Below are positions 53,848-64,000 of a DNA stretch of 64,000 nucleotides, one piece after another (position 1 is the stretch's first letter; every line of letters begins with the position of its first letter). Under the pieces are notes generated by a model, which did not search any database, was not told where the DNA came from, and worked only from the letters and a program-made list of their open reading frames with translations. Both the position numbers and the translations under genes were made by a program. This DNA is from Rotaria socialis (lineage: Eukaryota; Rotifera; Eurotatoria; Philodinida; Philodinidae). The stretch lies in NCBI GenBank assembly GCA_905331475.1, contig CAJNYU010003584.1, positions 1 through 64,000 on the forward strand, in the 5' to 3' direction.

Positions 53848-54682
53848 TTAATGTCGTCTTAATGCATCAATTTGATGATAGATTAGTTTGATTGCGAAAA
53901 CTAATAAGATGGCGGCTAGAACAAGCATAGCAAGAATTCCCGCTGCTGGAAAACCACGCTTTTGCATCCAACGTTCTGTTGTACTTTCGTAGGATGATTC
54001 CAAACATGTTGACGACTTCTTAAGTTTAATACAACTACAAAAAAAAAATTTCTATACTTCCTAGGATGTAAACGACGATGGAGCCAACCTACCGACAGGT
54101 AACATTCTGTCTTGATCTTCGACATCTATGACAATGAACCGATACAATGACATGTCGATGTAGACAAAGAAAACCACATGATTTATCATGTGAACATAGA
54201 TAAAAGCATAGATTAGTTATGGTTTCATTAATCGAATAGGAACTATTATGTGTAAGTGATGATGGTACTATGTGACATTGTTGGCAATGTTGTGTAGACT
54301 GTAATGTACGAAGGCAACGTCGATCTTCTTGACAATGTGAAAGATTAGCGACTGTTGGTATGAGTTGAGTAAGATTAAATGAAGTTGAATGAAATTGACT
54401 TTGATGACATCGACGAATAGAGCGAGAATCATCACATTGAAAAAGAAAGAGTTTAGAAAGAAATAGATCAGCTAATATAGAATTTCGATAGAACGAACGG
54501 CAGAAACATAAAGGTGAATATTCTTGATCGAAACATTCATTGGATTTACCTAGAAATAGAAAGATAACATTCGGTTTTTCTTTCATTGCCAGTGAATTCT
54601 ATAAATGCCTACCATCAATATGTTCAAAATAGATAATAATGAATATGATTTGAATCAATGCAAGTAGATCACGCACTATCAT
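53848..54682 (-). CDS. Cys-rich type I membrane protein, family unknown
   Basis: Exons 54682-54613, 54549-54093 and 54034-53848 on the minus strand join in frame to 237 residues. A hydrophobic N-terminus (DLLALIQIIFIIIYF) serves as signal peptide. The ectodomain of ~165 residues has about 24 Cys in short-spaced groups (CDDSRSIRRCHQ, CQEDRRCLRTLQ, CQQCHIV, SCGFLCLHRH, CHRCRRSRQNVTC) and several N-glycosylation sites. A single helix (AAGILAMLVLAAILLVFAI) and a 13-residue basic tail follow. The spacing of Cys with R-R-C/R-C-L is reminiscent of GDNF-receptor/GAS1 domains, but I cannot confirm this. It converges on the pseudokinase with only 116 bp between stops. Confidence 0.8.
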
Positions 54683-54982
54683 ATTTTACTTTTTGTCTTA
54701 CACGAAGGTCAAGTGTTGAGCTGTTATATATATATATATAGTTCTAATGTGATCCTCGGAGAGTGATTCAGTCAATACTTGTTCAATTTTTTTCTGTTTG
54801 ATCACAAGTATATTTTTGTGAACGACTCATCTGGGAAAGATCCATCAAGTGACTCTTAATCTTATCATATGTTGTGGTTCCTCTACCGCACGGTGTCTGC
54901 ACAAATAATTGTTCTTTTATTTGTATTTTTTATATAAAAAATATACATATATATATATATAATTTATTATTTTATTATTATT

Positions 54983-57034
54983 TTAAGTAAACTTTTGTGG
55001 TCGCACTATATAATAAGGCCAATATGAAGCATTAAATAGTAGAAAAAGTATAGGAAAACAAAGACGTGACCATCTATCTATATCATTGACATCTTGTACA
55101 TGTGGAATAGAATGACGTAAATTTATTGTACGAGTTCGTAGATAATTTATAAAACGACGAGTACGTCGGGGTTGTTGATTTCGATTGTATGACGATGGAT
55201 ATAAAGCAGGATTTGCTCTAACTAATGGTCGTATGCGAGGTGATTGTGTATCAATGATATGATTAGTTTGACGATTATCATCCGATGATGTCACTAGTAA
55301 TTTTCTACGATTAACTGATGTATTAGAATATAAACCAACAATAGGTGAATCACGATTAGCATCGATATGAACTAATTCATGATCGTTCTAAAAAAAAATT
55401 TTTTTATAGATAAATACTTCATTATTATTTCGATTAATAACTTACAGGAGCTTTTTCTCGAGATTTTTCTCGTTGACATTTTTGTTTTCGTCTTTTAGCT
55501 TTTTTACCCCAATAAAGATAATTAACAGCTGCATATTCGAGTAGCGCAGCAAATACAAACACAAAACACATTAATAAATAAATATCAATGGCTTTGACAT
55601 ACGATATTCGAGGTAAAGACGACCGAACACCAGTAGATATTGTTGTCATTGTTAAGACTGTAGTAATACCTTTAGGAAAAGAAAAAAAATTATTTCTATA
55701 AAAATTCGTTCTTGTCCTTTTTTTGTTGTTTTTTTACCTAATGTAACTCGTGCACTGGTCGCTTCATGATTAATCCAAAAGCTTACCCAAGATAACATAA
55801 CAATAAGAATCGATGGAAGATATGTTTGAAATAAAAAATAGCCAATATTTCTTTGAAGAATAAAACTTAACGAAAGACGTTGATAAACACCTAGAAATAA
55901 TTTAAACTAAATAGTTGCAGAAAAAGTTTATCGGTTCTACCTGTTGCTAAATATATTCCATAGGATATTGTATCATAATCTAGGATAGTAAATTGTGGAA
56001 ATTGAGCCTTATCAAGATCTAATATTGATGCACGTCCATTTTTCCAACGCATGATGAGATCAGCTTGTGTATAACCGTAAGATTCTACTTCGATGGTACA
56101 ATTTTGTCTATCAAGTGGATACCGTCGTAGGTCCATCATACATGCTAATGTACTTGTAAATCTCATTCCGTAGAGAATATCGCCATTACCATATAGACGT
56201 ATCATTTTATTTTTTTCTGTCACATCATGCAAATATGCACTTTTATCATTCGGAAAAAATGTATCCGGTAACCAAAATTTATCAATAATATCACCTGTTA
56301 AAATAATTTCGTCACTTTTATTACCGAATACTAAACGTTCATCACGCCAATATTGATTTAAATAGAGTGTTAAAGTGTAATCCATATTTACTTCAGATAT
56401 ACTATCGAAACTTGCTAAACGAATTTCAATATCCAACAAAAGTGGTTCGTCTAAATGGAAAAAAAAGAGATATTTTATTTTTTTCCAAAATCATGACAGA
56501 AAAAATACTTACATCCAAATGATGGACGTAAACGAATATCATATTCTTTGAATAATTCTTGAATAGTCATAGATGCATTTCTTAAACGACTTGCGGTCAT
56601 TCGTTGGAAACTCCTGTGCAAGAAGAAAAATTCAATGGTAAATTGTTTTATTTTATCGTTATTCGATAGTAAATAGAGCCAACAAATTCAATGATAGTTC
56701 GATCATGCGAGTAGACACGCAATGCCTAAGGCTGACTCGATTTTAGTTTTTCTTTTCTACTTGATAGATTTCTTCCTCCTTTTAATTTGTCAGAATATTA
56801 TGTATTCGATGACGAATAGCAGCTCAACCTAACTACATTGTATATAATCAATTTCACTTCACTTCAACGAATTCTATTAATAATTGAACAATCTCCTCTC
56901 ACATCTATTCTCCATTTTGTATTTTCATACTACAGCAAGGAAGAAGTAAATTTAAAAACATACCGACGCACGATGAATATGCAAAAGATTTGTACCATAA
57001 GAAATAATCGTATGTATTGATAATGAGAGAACAT
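54983..57034 (-). CDS. Cys-loop receptor channel subunit, GABA-A-like
   Basis: Six exons on the minus strand (57034-56964, 56613-56513, 56450-55941, 55890-55738, 55669-55446, 55387-54983) join in frame to 487 residues. The signal peptide is in exon 1. The ligand-binding domain has [12 protein letters not shown] and the Cys-loop [15 protein letters not shown]. Helices M1-M3 follow, with [19 protein letters not shown] at M2 and [20 protein letters not shown] at M3. A long basic M3-M4 loop leads to M4 ([18 protein letters not shown]). The ARVTLG entry of M2 is that of anion channels, and M2-M3 are closest to GABA-A beta/RDL subunits, so a GABA-gated chloride channel subunit is likely; a glycine or glutamate agonist is not excluded. 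Exon 1 is separated by a 350-nt intron and is the least certain part. Confidence 0.93.
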
Positions 57035-58043
57035 AATCGACAAATAAACGACGGCATCGGACAGATTCAAACAATAACTATTGGCATTGATAACCAGAAT
57101 ATAAATCAATGGCATAGAAAATCATGTTCCAAATATTTCGTTTTAAATTTGCTATAAAAATTCTATACTAACGCAAATATTTAACCTTGATCAGCTGAAA
57201 AACAACTTATCTTGCGAAGATTAATGTTCTTACACTAAGCCACCAAAATGCCGAGTACACTTCGAAAATTCATCTATCGTTTTCTCTTCTTTTCCAGATT
57301 TGCATGTTTATCATTATTCTTCAATTATTTTTCTTTCTCTGGTTCTCTCTGTCTCTCCCTATAGCAGGCGAGAGGGCAGAAAAAAAGAAACTAGATAATC
57401 AAATATAATATCAAGTTTATTCTAAATGTGCTTTCGGTTTATCATTTTCTTTTTATCATCTTATATCACTATGATTTTGAAAGAAGAAAGCCATATGGCA
57501 ATGCCTACCGGCAAAATATCCATAGTGAATTCTGCATTGCATATAAAAAATAGGAAAATTTCTGACTAAATCAGCTATAGAATGAGAACACGTAATCTAG
57601 ACGATCTTCTCATAAATATATCATTCTACATCGATCAAAAATCACATGTAGCTTTTATTTTAGTCATAGTAAAGCAAGTGTAGAATGAAAAAAAAAGCAT
57701 ATGGTTCTTTTTTGGTATGCTACTATTTCTATTCAGTATTTATTCGTTTTATCTTCTTCAATTAGCTGACTGTACAATATTTATCTTATATTCGATTCAT
57801 TTTTTTCCTGTAAAAATAATGGCCTTCTGTTATAATGATTTTTTTGTATAGCGCAATTGATGAAATGCTTATGGGCTCACAACAGATTTCTTGCCGAGAG
57901 CTATATATCCTTTTCTCTCATACTGTAGAGGCGCTAGTAGCTCAATTATGATTTGCTAACTTTTTATCAATTGAAATAATCCTTATTTTCTACTCTCTCT
58001 CTCACTCACACAAGCTTGCACAACACACAAACTAAAGTAAATA
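57035..58043. promoter_or_regulatory. Divergent upstream region, no gene
   Basis: About 1 kb between the start of the receptor gene (minus) and the BORCS7-like gene (plus). It is AT-rich with CT-rich tracts near 57345 and 57995-58010. It must hold both promoters if transcripts start locally, but no element can be singled out. Confidence 0.35.
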
Positions 58044-58373
58044 ATGACAACACCAGTTGCTGGTTTACCAATATCATTTTCGAATGATGATGCGAAAGCC
58101 AATGTATGTGCAAAAGCTCAATCATCAATAAATGCGTTGGCTAGTCTTGTAAAATCGATAATAAAAAATTCTCATACGAATGATCATTTGACATCAACAT
58201 TAAAACAATTTGCTGCATGTGATCAACAACTTGTCTTAGCACAAGATCATATTAATAAAATTGAACATACATGTCAACACTTAATGTTTCAATCAGATAT
58301 TCTTCGATTAGATACACAAGAACTTGGTCAAATTCAACAAACTTTAACTTCCATGAAACTTGAGGATCATTAA
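58044..58373 (+). CDS. BORCS7-like small helical protein
   Basis: An intronless frame of 109 residues, all-helical in appearance. The run NVCAKAQSSINALASLVKSI, then LKQFAACDQQLVLAQDHINKI, then a HLMFQSDIL segment matches the order of helices in BORCS7 (KV..C..D..AL.KQVLKGS, AA.NM...E.AI....D...KM, HLQYQ.EAI). BORCS7 is a subunit of BORC, which links lysosomes to kinesin through ARL8. Similarity is at the level of pattern, so a Mediator- or BLOC-type small coiled-coil protein is an alternative. Its 3' end faces IVNS1ABP with 225 bp between. Confidence 0.5.
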   Translation: MTTPVAGLPISFSNDDAKANVCAKAQSSINALASLVKSIIKNSHTNDHLTSTLKQFAACDQQLVLAQDHINKIEHTCQHLMFQSDILRLDTQELGQIQQTLTSMKLEDH

Positions 58374-58598
58374 CAAAATTCTTTTTTTTCTTTATTGTTT
58401 TCATATATCAACAAAAAAAAAGAAAGTTTATGAATATTTTTTGTAAACATCTACATATCTGTGGGGTTCATTTTTTAAATATCTGCATGTATAATGAGAG
58501 AAACAAAATACAGATTGAATATTATATGAGAAAGAGACGAGAAAAAAGAAAGAAAGACGATTTGTTTGTGTTTTTAACATAATAAACAAAATAATTCA

Positions 58599-61250
58599 TC
58601 ACATTTTCACATCATTCGAATTTTGGTAATTCATCTTATCTAATTTATTATTACTTAATTTCCAGCGTTGATTATTTTTATCATAAACTTCAATTGTTTT
58701 AAGAAAATTTCTTCCATCGAAACCTCCCATAACATAAAGTTTTCCATCACATACAGTAATTCCAACGCCAACTCGTGACACATTTAATTCGTTCGGAATA
58801 CCATTTATATTTATAATCCATTCGTTAATAGCTGGATCAAAGATTTCAATTGATGTTAAAGATGCTATACCATTCGAACCGCCGATAATTAAAATTTTAT
58901 TTTCATACAAAACTGCGCCACACCCACGACGATTTTCTCTCATACCAGGTCCAGTCGACCATTCATTGGTTGATAGAGTTAAAATTTCACACGATGATAA
59001 ACAACGATTTGATGTGTAACCACCAAATACATAGATTTTCCCATCGAAATATACAGCAGCTGCTTGACTACGTTCACGATTCATAGAACTTAATGTTGAC
59101 CATTGATTGCTGTCGGGATCATATCGATAACAATCATTCTTACATTTATCACCTTCACATCCGCCGATTAAATATATATAAGAATCATCACTACACATAG
59201 CTGAAAATTGACTTAAAATAATGTTTCGGCTTTTTTTTTATTATCAAAATTTACCTCCATGTGCAACCGGTGTATCAAGATCTTTTATCGGTAGCCATTT
59301 ATTCATTGATTTCAAATCATAATATTCACCAGTAAATAATTCCTGTTGTCCATCGCTACCACCACAAACATAAATTCTATTATTAACCAGGGCAGCTGAT
59401 ACTCGACCACGTCGACTATTCATTGGAGTCGATAACATTTTCCATTTACCGTCAATGGGATTAAATTGTTCGATTGTATCAAGGCAATCACCTCGATCGT
59501 ATCCACCTGACACAAAGAAAATGAAATTATAATTAATAAACAAAAGAAAAGCATACCAACAACAAATATTTTATTATTCGTTGATATAACACCAAAACAA
59601 CATCGTGGTATCGAAAGTGAAGCCAATGGAATCTCTTTGTGAATAGGTAAAATTGGACTCGTATGATTTTCTATTTGATCATTATCATCCGTGTAAATAG
59701 TATGACCATTTTCAGATGTACTCGGTGTAGATGTCAATGATGGTGATAAATGAATAGAGATACTTATCATTTTTCCTTTGACAATACCAATAGCGACATA
59801 ACTATATTCTAAAAGAACAGGATTGCAAATCAATGACTATATGTTAATATAAATATGAAAATAAAACCTGTAGATTGATCAATATGAATAAGCGTTGTTT
59901 CAAATGTTTGCAAATTATTTGCTATATTTGATGGTAAGGTGTTATTGATTAATTTTAAATTTGATGCTGCAAAAATTAAATTATCACTCGATTTAACTGA
60001 TATGGAAGAGATCGAAGTTCGTTTTGAAAGTTTATAACTTTGATAATCCTAAACAGACGATATAAAAATAGTATTGATTCGAAAAAGAACAATTTTACTT
60101 TGATTAAATCGGAAAAATAAACATTTTTCTTATCCATATCTGAACAATCATGAAGAGTTTTATCACCGTTCAGATAGAGTAAATGCAACTAGAATTAATA
60201 GAAATATATGAAAATAATTTGTTTGTTCTTCCGAATTTTACTTACATATTCTTCAAGTTCTTGAAGTGAACTATTATCTTTACGAAGTTGTTGGCTAATC
60301 CAGTTTATTATCAGATCACACATTATATTTGTATTCAGTATTGTAGCACCTAGTTTTATTTATTTTTTTAATATGAACAAATTCATAGAACATGAGTTTT
60401 CCTTCATTCTTACCGACTAGTTCAACTTTAATAGATGGTAATGCATGAAATTCACGTGTTTCAATTACCGCAAAAAAATTATTTTGAATAAATTCCGATG
60501 CTTTCATACGAAGTTCGTCATCGATGGCCATAAGACGTGTAACTAGAGAAATAAGAAGTGATGATAGCTATATCGAGACTAAATTTCAAAGGAACTATTT
60601 ATATGTAAAGTTTAGTATCAGTATAGAAATAAATCGAGAAGTTTTTGTTGTCAATAAGAAATTAAAAAAACTATTTGTAAAGTCACCTTGACAAGTCTGA
60701 ATATGAAACTCGTGACATACTCAAACAATTGTATTTATTGAGTTGTTCAGCAAGATAATTTGAACAAGCTTTAAAAATTGTTTCAACGCGTAATTGATGT
60801 GCTGCCAAATAGACTTTCGGTACCATATCTGATGTTAATTGAAAACTAAAAACCAAACAATTAATTAATTGTCAGTAATTAAGAAAAAAAGATTTTTTAC
60901 CTTCCGCGATAAATAAATTGAATAATTAATTTCAATGCTGGATGTTCAAGACCATCCAGTTGATAGTAGATCTGTTTTTTTGTCGATGTATCTTTTTCAT
61001 CATTAACAAAAAGTTCAAGAAAATAATTCGAATGACACGATAGAACTGCTCGATGAACAAATAATTCATGACCTTCAACTGTTAATATAACATCGCATAA
61101 TTGTCGTTCTTTTCGCATTGCATCAAGACATTTCAATGTTTGAATCCCATGTAAATTAAAATTTTCACATTTAAGAGTTAACTGCGTTGTTTCATTATCA
61201 ATAGTTTCGACAGGTTCGATAACAACGAGAGACGCCGCTGTTTCAGTCAT
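58599..61250 (-). CDS. IVNS1ABP: IVNS1ABP-type BTB-BACK-Kelch protein
   Basis: Nine exons on the minus strand (61250-60901, 60845-60721, 60542-60414, 60349-60246, 60188-60099, 60048-59868, 59808-59557, 59506-59255, 59200-58599) join in frame to 694 residues. The BTB domain has QLCDVILTVEGHELFVHRAV; a BACK domain runs to about residue 270. A linker follows with YVAIGIVKGKMISISIHLSP and a STP-rich stretch matching human IVNS1ABP, then six kelch blades (VVGGYDRGDCLDTIEQFNP, VCGGSDGQQELFTGEYYD, and IYVFGGYTSNRCLSSCEI). The GYxRxxCLxTxE and GGSDGxxxLxxGExYD wording separates it from ordinary KLHL proteins. The family acts in actin stability and as a possible CUL3 adaptor. The BACK exon uses a donor at TTGA|GTATG, chosen because the next GT breaks the frame. 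Confidence 0.92.
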
Positions 61251-61476
61251 CGAACTGATCTAAGTCTTGAAGAAATAAAAATCGTCTTTTTCCTTTAATA
61301 CGTTCAATTCAACTTTTACTTTAATAAACAAGTAAATAAATGGACCTAGAACAAAATCTGGATTGACCAATCATGCAACGGAGGAATTTATCGAACAACG
61401 AATAGGATTGGCTGACGAGAATTACGTGTTGACAAATTCGTATTTACTTTTTTTTTTGATTTCACATAGTAAAATA
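61251..61476. promoter_or_regulatory. Divergent promoter between IVNS1ABP and URI1
   Basis: Only 226 bp separate the two ATGs, which point away from each other. The frame upstream of the URI1 ATG is open without another ATG, and a TTTCACATAG acceptor-like word precedes it. A shared promoter is an inference. Confidence 0.45.
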
Positions 61477-62301
61477 ATGTCGGAACTTAAACCTGATTCA
61501 CTCGAAGCATTGGAACGTCTTATATCTGAACAAACTTCTTATATCGATGAAGTTGACAAACAAATAGCTAAATGGACACAATTTGAAAATGATTATCGAC
61601 AATTACATACACGTCTTTCAACATTACCTGATCGTTTAACATATGATTGTATGGTACCATTTGGTAAATTAGCTTTTATACCGGGTCGTATTATACATTC
61701 GAATGAAATTCTTGTCCTATTGGGTGATAATTATTTTGTTGAACGTACATGTAAACAATCTATTGATATTGTGAATCGACGTATGGGCAATATTAAAGAA
61801 AATATTGAAAAACATCATAAAGAAAAAGAAGTATTTAATCAACAAAAAAAATATACACATGATTTTCTTGATGATCGAAAAAGTTTTTTTGAAATTAAAG
61901 AAACCGATAATGATGATAATACGACTATCACTAAACAAGCAATAAAACCAACAAATCGGCGTGCTAAATTAACCGACGAAGAAATTCGTGAAGAACGACG
62001 TCGATTACAAGAACGTGCAACAAAAATAACTGAAACTAAACCTAAACGTGTACGGTTTGATGATGAAAAAATGGATGTCGATAGTGATAATGATGATTTA
62101 CCAAATGAACAATTTCGAAAAATCTTCATTCATCATACGAAAACCGATTTTCAACCTATCGGTGATTCATCACCAGCACTTTTTTCACATCCAGGTGCTA
62201 TTGGTGTTATTAATAATTCACCAGTAGCAACATTCACTGAAACGGTTGAACCACCGAAACGAATATCAAAATTTAAAGCTTCTCGTCAACAACAACAATA
62301 A
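61477..62301 (+). CDS. URI1: URI1, unconventional prefoldin
   Basis: Intronless, 274 residues from the ATG at 61477. An alpha-prefoldin core takes up about residues 1-130: a coiled coil (ALERLISEQTSYIDEVDKQI), then MVPFGKLAFIPGRIIHSNEI and VLLGDNYFVERTCKQS, the diagnostic URI segment, then a second coiled coil. The C-terminal half is charged (TDEEIREERRRLQERA, an acidic DVDSDNDD run, FRKIFIHHTK). URI1 binds RPB5 and R2TP and helps assemble RNA polymerases. It is shorter than vertebrate URI1 (about 530 residues), mainly in the tail. RPS24 follows 61 bp downstream. Confidence 0.93.
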   Translation: MSELKPDSLEALERLISEQTSYIDEVDKQIAKWTQFENDYRQLHTRLSTLPDRLTYDCMVPFGKLAFIPGRIIHSNEILVLLGDNYFVERTCKQSIDIVNRRMGNIKENIEKHHKEKEVFNQQKKYTHDFLDDRKSFFEIKETDNDDNTTITKQAIKPTNRRAKLTDEEIREERRRLQERATKITETKPKRVRFDDEKMDVDSDNDDLPNEQFRKIFIHHTKTDFQPIGDSSPALFSHPGAIGVINNSPVATFTETVEPPKRISKFKASRQQQQ

Positions 62302-62362
62302 TGCATACGTATATATATATATTTTTTTTTTCTCTCTTCTGTTTTAGATTAGTGCATAAATC
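62302..62362 (+). promoter_or_regulatory. 61-bp URI1-RPS24 spacer with a splice-acceptor-like tract
   Basis: The spacer ends in a T/C-rich tract closing in TTCTGTTTTAG at 62347, 15 nt before the RPS24 ATG. Rotifers are known to trans-splice a leader onto mRNAs. A gap this small leaves little room for a terminator plus promoter, so a trans-splice acceptor, or a 5' UTR intron starting further upstream, is likely. Confidence 0.5.
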
Positions 62363-62761
62363 ATGTCGGATTCGGCTTGTACAATTCGTACAAGAAAATT
62401 TAAATCAAATCGATTACTTTGTCGTCGACAAATGGTGGTTGATGTCATTCATCCAGATCGTGCATCACTCTCGAAAAAAGAAATCCGTGAAAAAGTTGCA
62501 CAACTTTATAAAACAACATCCGATCTTGTCTTTTGTTATGGTTTTAATACAAATTTTGGTGGCGGTAAATCAACTGGTTTTGCACTTATCTATGATACAC
62601 TTGATTTTGCAAAAAAATTTGAACCACGTCATCATCTTGTACGACAAGGTCTTGCTGATCCAAAGAAAACAGCGAGAAAACAACGTAAAGAACGTAAGAA
62701 TCGTATGAAGAAAGTACGTGGTACAAAGAAAGCCGCTGTCAAAGATGCCAAGAAGAAATAG
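62363..62761 (+). CDS. RPS24: Ribosomal protein eS24
   Basis: 132 residues, no intron in the coding part, near the usual length of eS24. [20 protein letters not shown] starts the protein, [20 protein letters not shown] is the family signature, and the tail [20 protein letters not shown] is the basic rRNA-binding end. Part of the 40S subunit. The codons look ordinary for the window. The ATG is in the expected place relative to known eS24 proteins. Confidence 0.98.
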   Translation: MSDSACTIRTRKFKSNRLLCRRQMVVDVIHPDRASLSKKEIREKVAQLYKTTSDLVFCYGFNTNFGGGKSTGFALIYDTLDFAKKFEPRHHLVRQGLADPKKTARKQRKERKNRMKKVRGTKKAAVKDAKKK

Positions 62762-63015
62762 AAAACAGGCGACAAACAACAACAGCAATGGTACGGATCA
62801 ACATCGACAAAGAATTGTTTTGTATCTTTACTACTTTTTTTGTTTTGCTTGTTTTTAAATGTAACATCTAATGATTAAAACGAAAACAAGGAAATAAAAA
62901 GAAAAGAAACCAATTGATAATCTATCTAGTTCCAATTCATCAACGAATTCTGCAAGAAAATATTAGAGATTGCTATTTTTGAAAGTTTCTAGTCTATATA
63001 AAATCGTTCTTTAGG

Positions 63016-63154
63016 GTAGTTTTGATTTTCCATTATGTTATAAAATAATGTGCTGTACTCCTGATTACAGCCATCACACGAAAATACACATAATGATGTG
63101 TGTAGTCATACAATGGCTGTAACCAGGAGTACAGCAGTCGCTATCAAAAACTAC
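63016..63154. repeat. Foldback element, ~140 bp
   Basis: GCTGTACTCCTGATTACAGC (from 63052) pairs with GGCTGTAACCAGGAGTACAGC (63115-63135), one mismatch. The outer GTAGTTTTGAT and ATCAAAAACTAC also pair. The centre ATAATGATGTG is AT-rich. No coding capacity. Confidence 0.8.
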
Positions 63155-64000
63155 TTCGCTTATATACTGAAAAACCATTGAAGTTGTGCAATTACGGTCC
63201 TTCATTCTATTACTTTATCAATATTTTATTTATATTTGGAAAAAAATAATACTCACATGACAATTGTTGATGTTGTTATTTTTCTTACTCAAAAATTGAT
63301 TAAAACAGATTTTATCGAATTGGTCCAATGTGTTATGCTGCATGTGAATTCTTCGAAGGTTTTATTGTACACATACGGGAAGCTTTACGCACAGATCTTT
63401 TTACGGAAAATTTAATTGGTTCCATATTCAGATCAAGACAATTGAAATGCTGAAAACATAATTTTGTTTTTAGTTTTTTGGACAATAAAAAAAAATATCT
63501 GAATATCAGATCAGTTATGACTATTTCAAATAGGGCTGTCACCTGATGAAGTTTAAAAAGCGGAAGCTTATATTGTTGCAGATTTGTAATGCTTCTGAGA
63601 ATATTAGGTATTTTTTCATGTTTATTGTATTTCATTTTATTTCATCAAAGTTTCAAAACATAAAAAATGATGACTCATGGTATTTGTAAACAATAAGAAC
63701 TGATTCAATAATATCAAAATATTATTCTGTACGTATGTTTGATATGCAACATGTTTTATACGAAAAAGTGGAAGAGGTGGCAACCTTGATTTCAAATGAG
63801 TCTTCTGACAAGATGAAACATGTATCATGATATTTCGTACAGTTCAAATTGATAACTTATCTTTCTGAATTGAATAATATATCAATATCATTTTATCTAT
63901 AAAGTCATCGATAATAACGAAGTTATCGAACGATCTTCTGTTATATCATATATGTGCAGAATTATGATCAGTTTAATTTAGGTTTATTTCATTCATGGTC
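63155..64000. other. Gap without a supported gene
   Basis: AT-rich; two minus-strand frames (63333-63635 and 63637-63828) show no recognisable motif. Confidence 0.4.

Overview
The window looks like nuclear DNA of a small invertebrate, most likely a bdelloid rotifer. This is inference. The DNA is AT-rich, the genes are animal genes, and most introns are only 50-70 nt with plain GT..AG ends. There are many decayed short DNA transposons, a decayed kinesin-light-chain-like TPR copy, and several G-rich GTGTGGGTG motifs that resemble the TGTGGG telomere unit known from bdelloids. I saw no retrovirus-like or LTR element, no CRISPR array and no rRNA.

Layout. From 1 to 13.4 kb, gene islands alternate with gaps: a four-helix membrane protein, an ABCG transporter with a cysteine-rich ectodomain, TMEM234, mitochondrial glutaryl-CoA dehydrogenase, and a membrane protein with an internally repeated motif. 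From 13.4 to 40.3 kb the sequence is accessory in character. Foldback elements, minisatellites, a Merlin-type transposase split by a hAT-type MITE, and a decayed FLYWCH/MULE transposase surround a few isolated genes. These genes are a P450 that reads like aromatase (CYP19), a basic protein of unknown function, a urea transporter fused to a long ankyrin tail, and an intronless bacterial-type PhzF protein. A broken 3' fragment of a fibrocystin-L-like gene closes this region.

From 40.9 to 62.8 kb is a compact, conserved core: RagA GTPase, a TMEM179-like protein, EDC4 (mRNA decapping scaffold), SLC25A44 (mitochondrial carrier), a pseudokinase, a cysteine-rich type I membrane protein, a GABA-A-like receptor channel, a BORCS7-like protein, IVNS1ABP, URI1 and ribosomal protein eS24. 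Gaps here are 60-1000 bp, several gene pairs are divergent, and URI1 and RPS24 are only 61 bp apart. The last 1.2 kb holds one foldback element and no gene that I can support.

Functional links are loose. RagA and the BORCS7-like protein both belong to lysosome pathways. EDC4, URI1 and eS24 act in mRNA and translation. GCDH and SLC25A44 both act in mitochondrial amino-acid breakdown. The most notable proteins are the urea transporter-ankyrin fusion (28.3-31.7 kb), the CYP19-like P450 (16.1-17.6 kb) and the PhzF protein that lacks its usual catalytic Glu (33.7-34.5 kb). Exon joins were worked out by hand from reading-frame continuity, so single-base errors at some junctions are possible.
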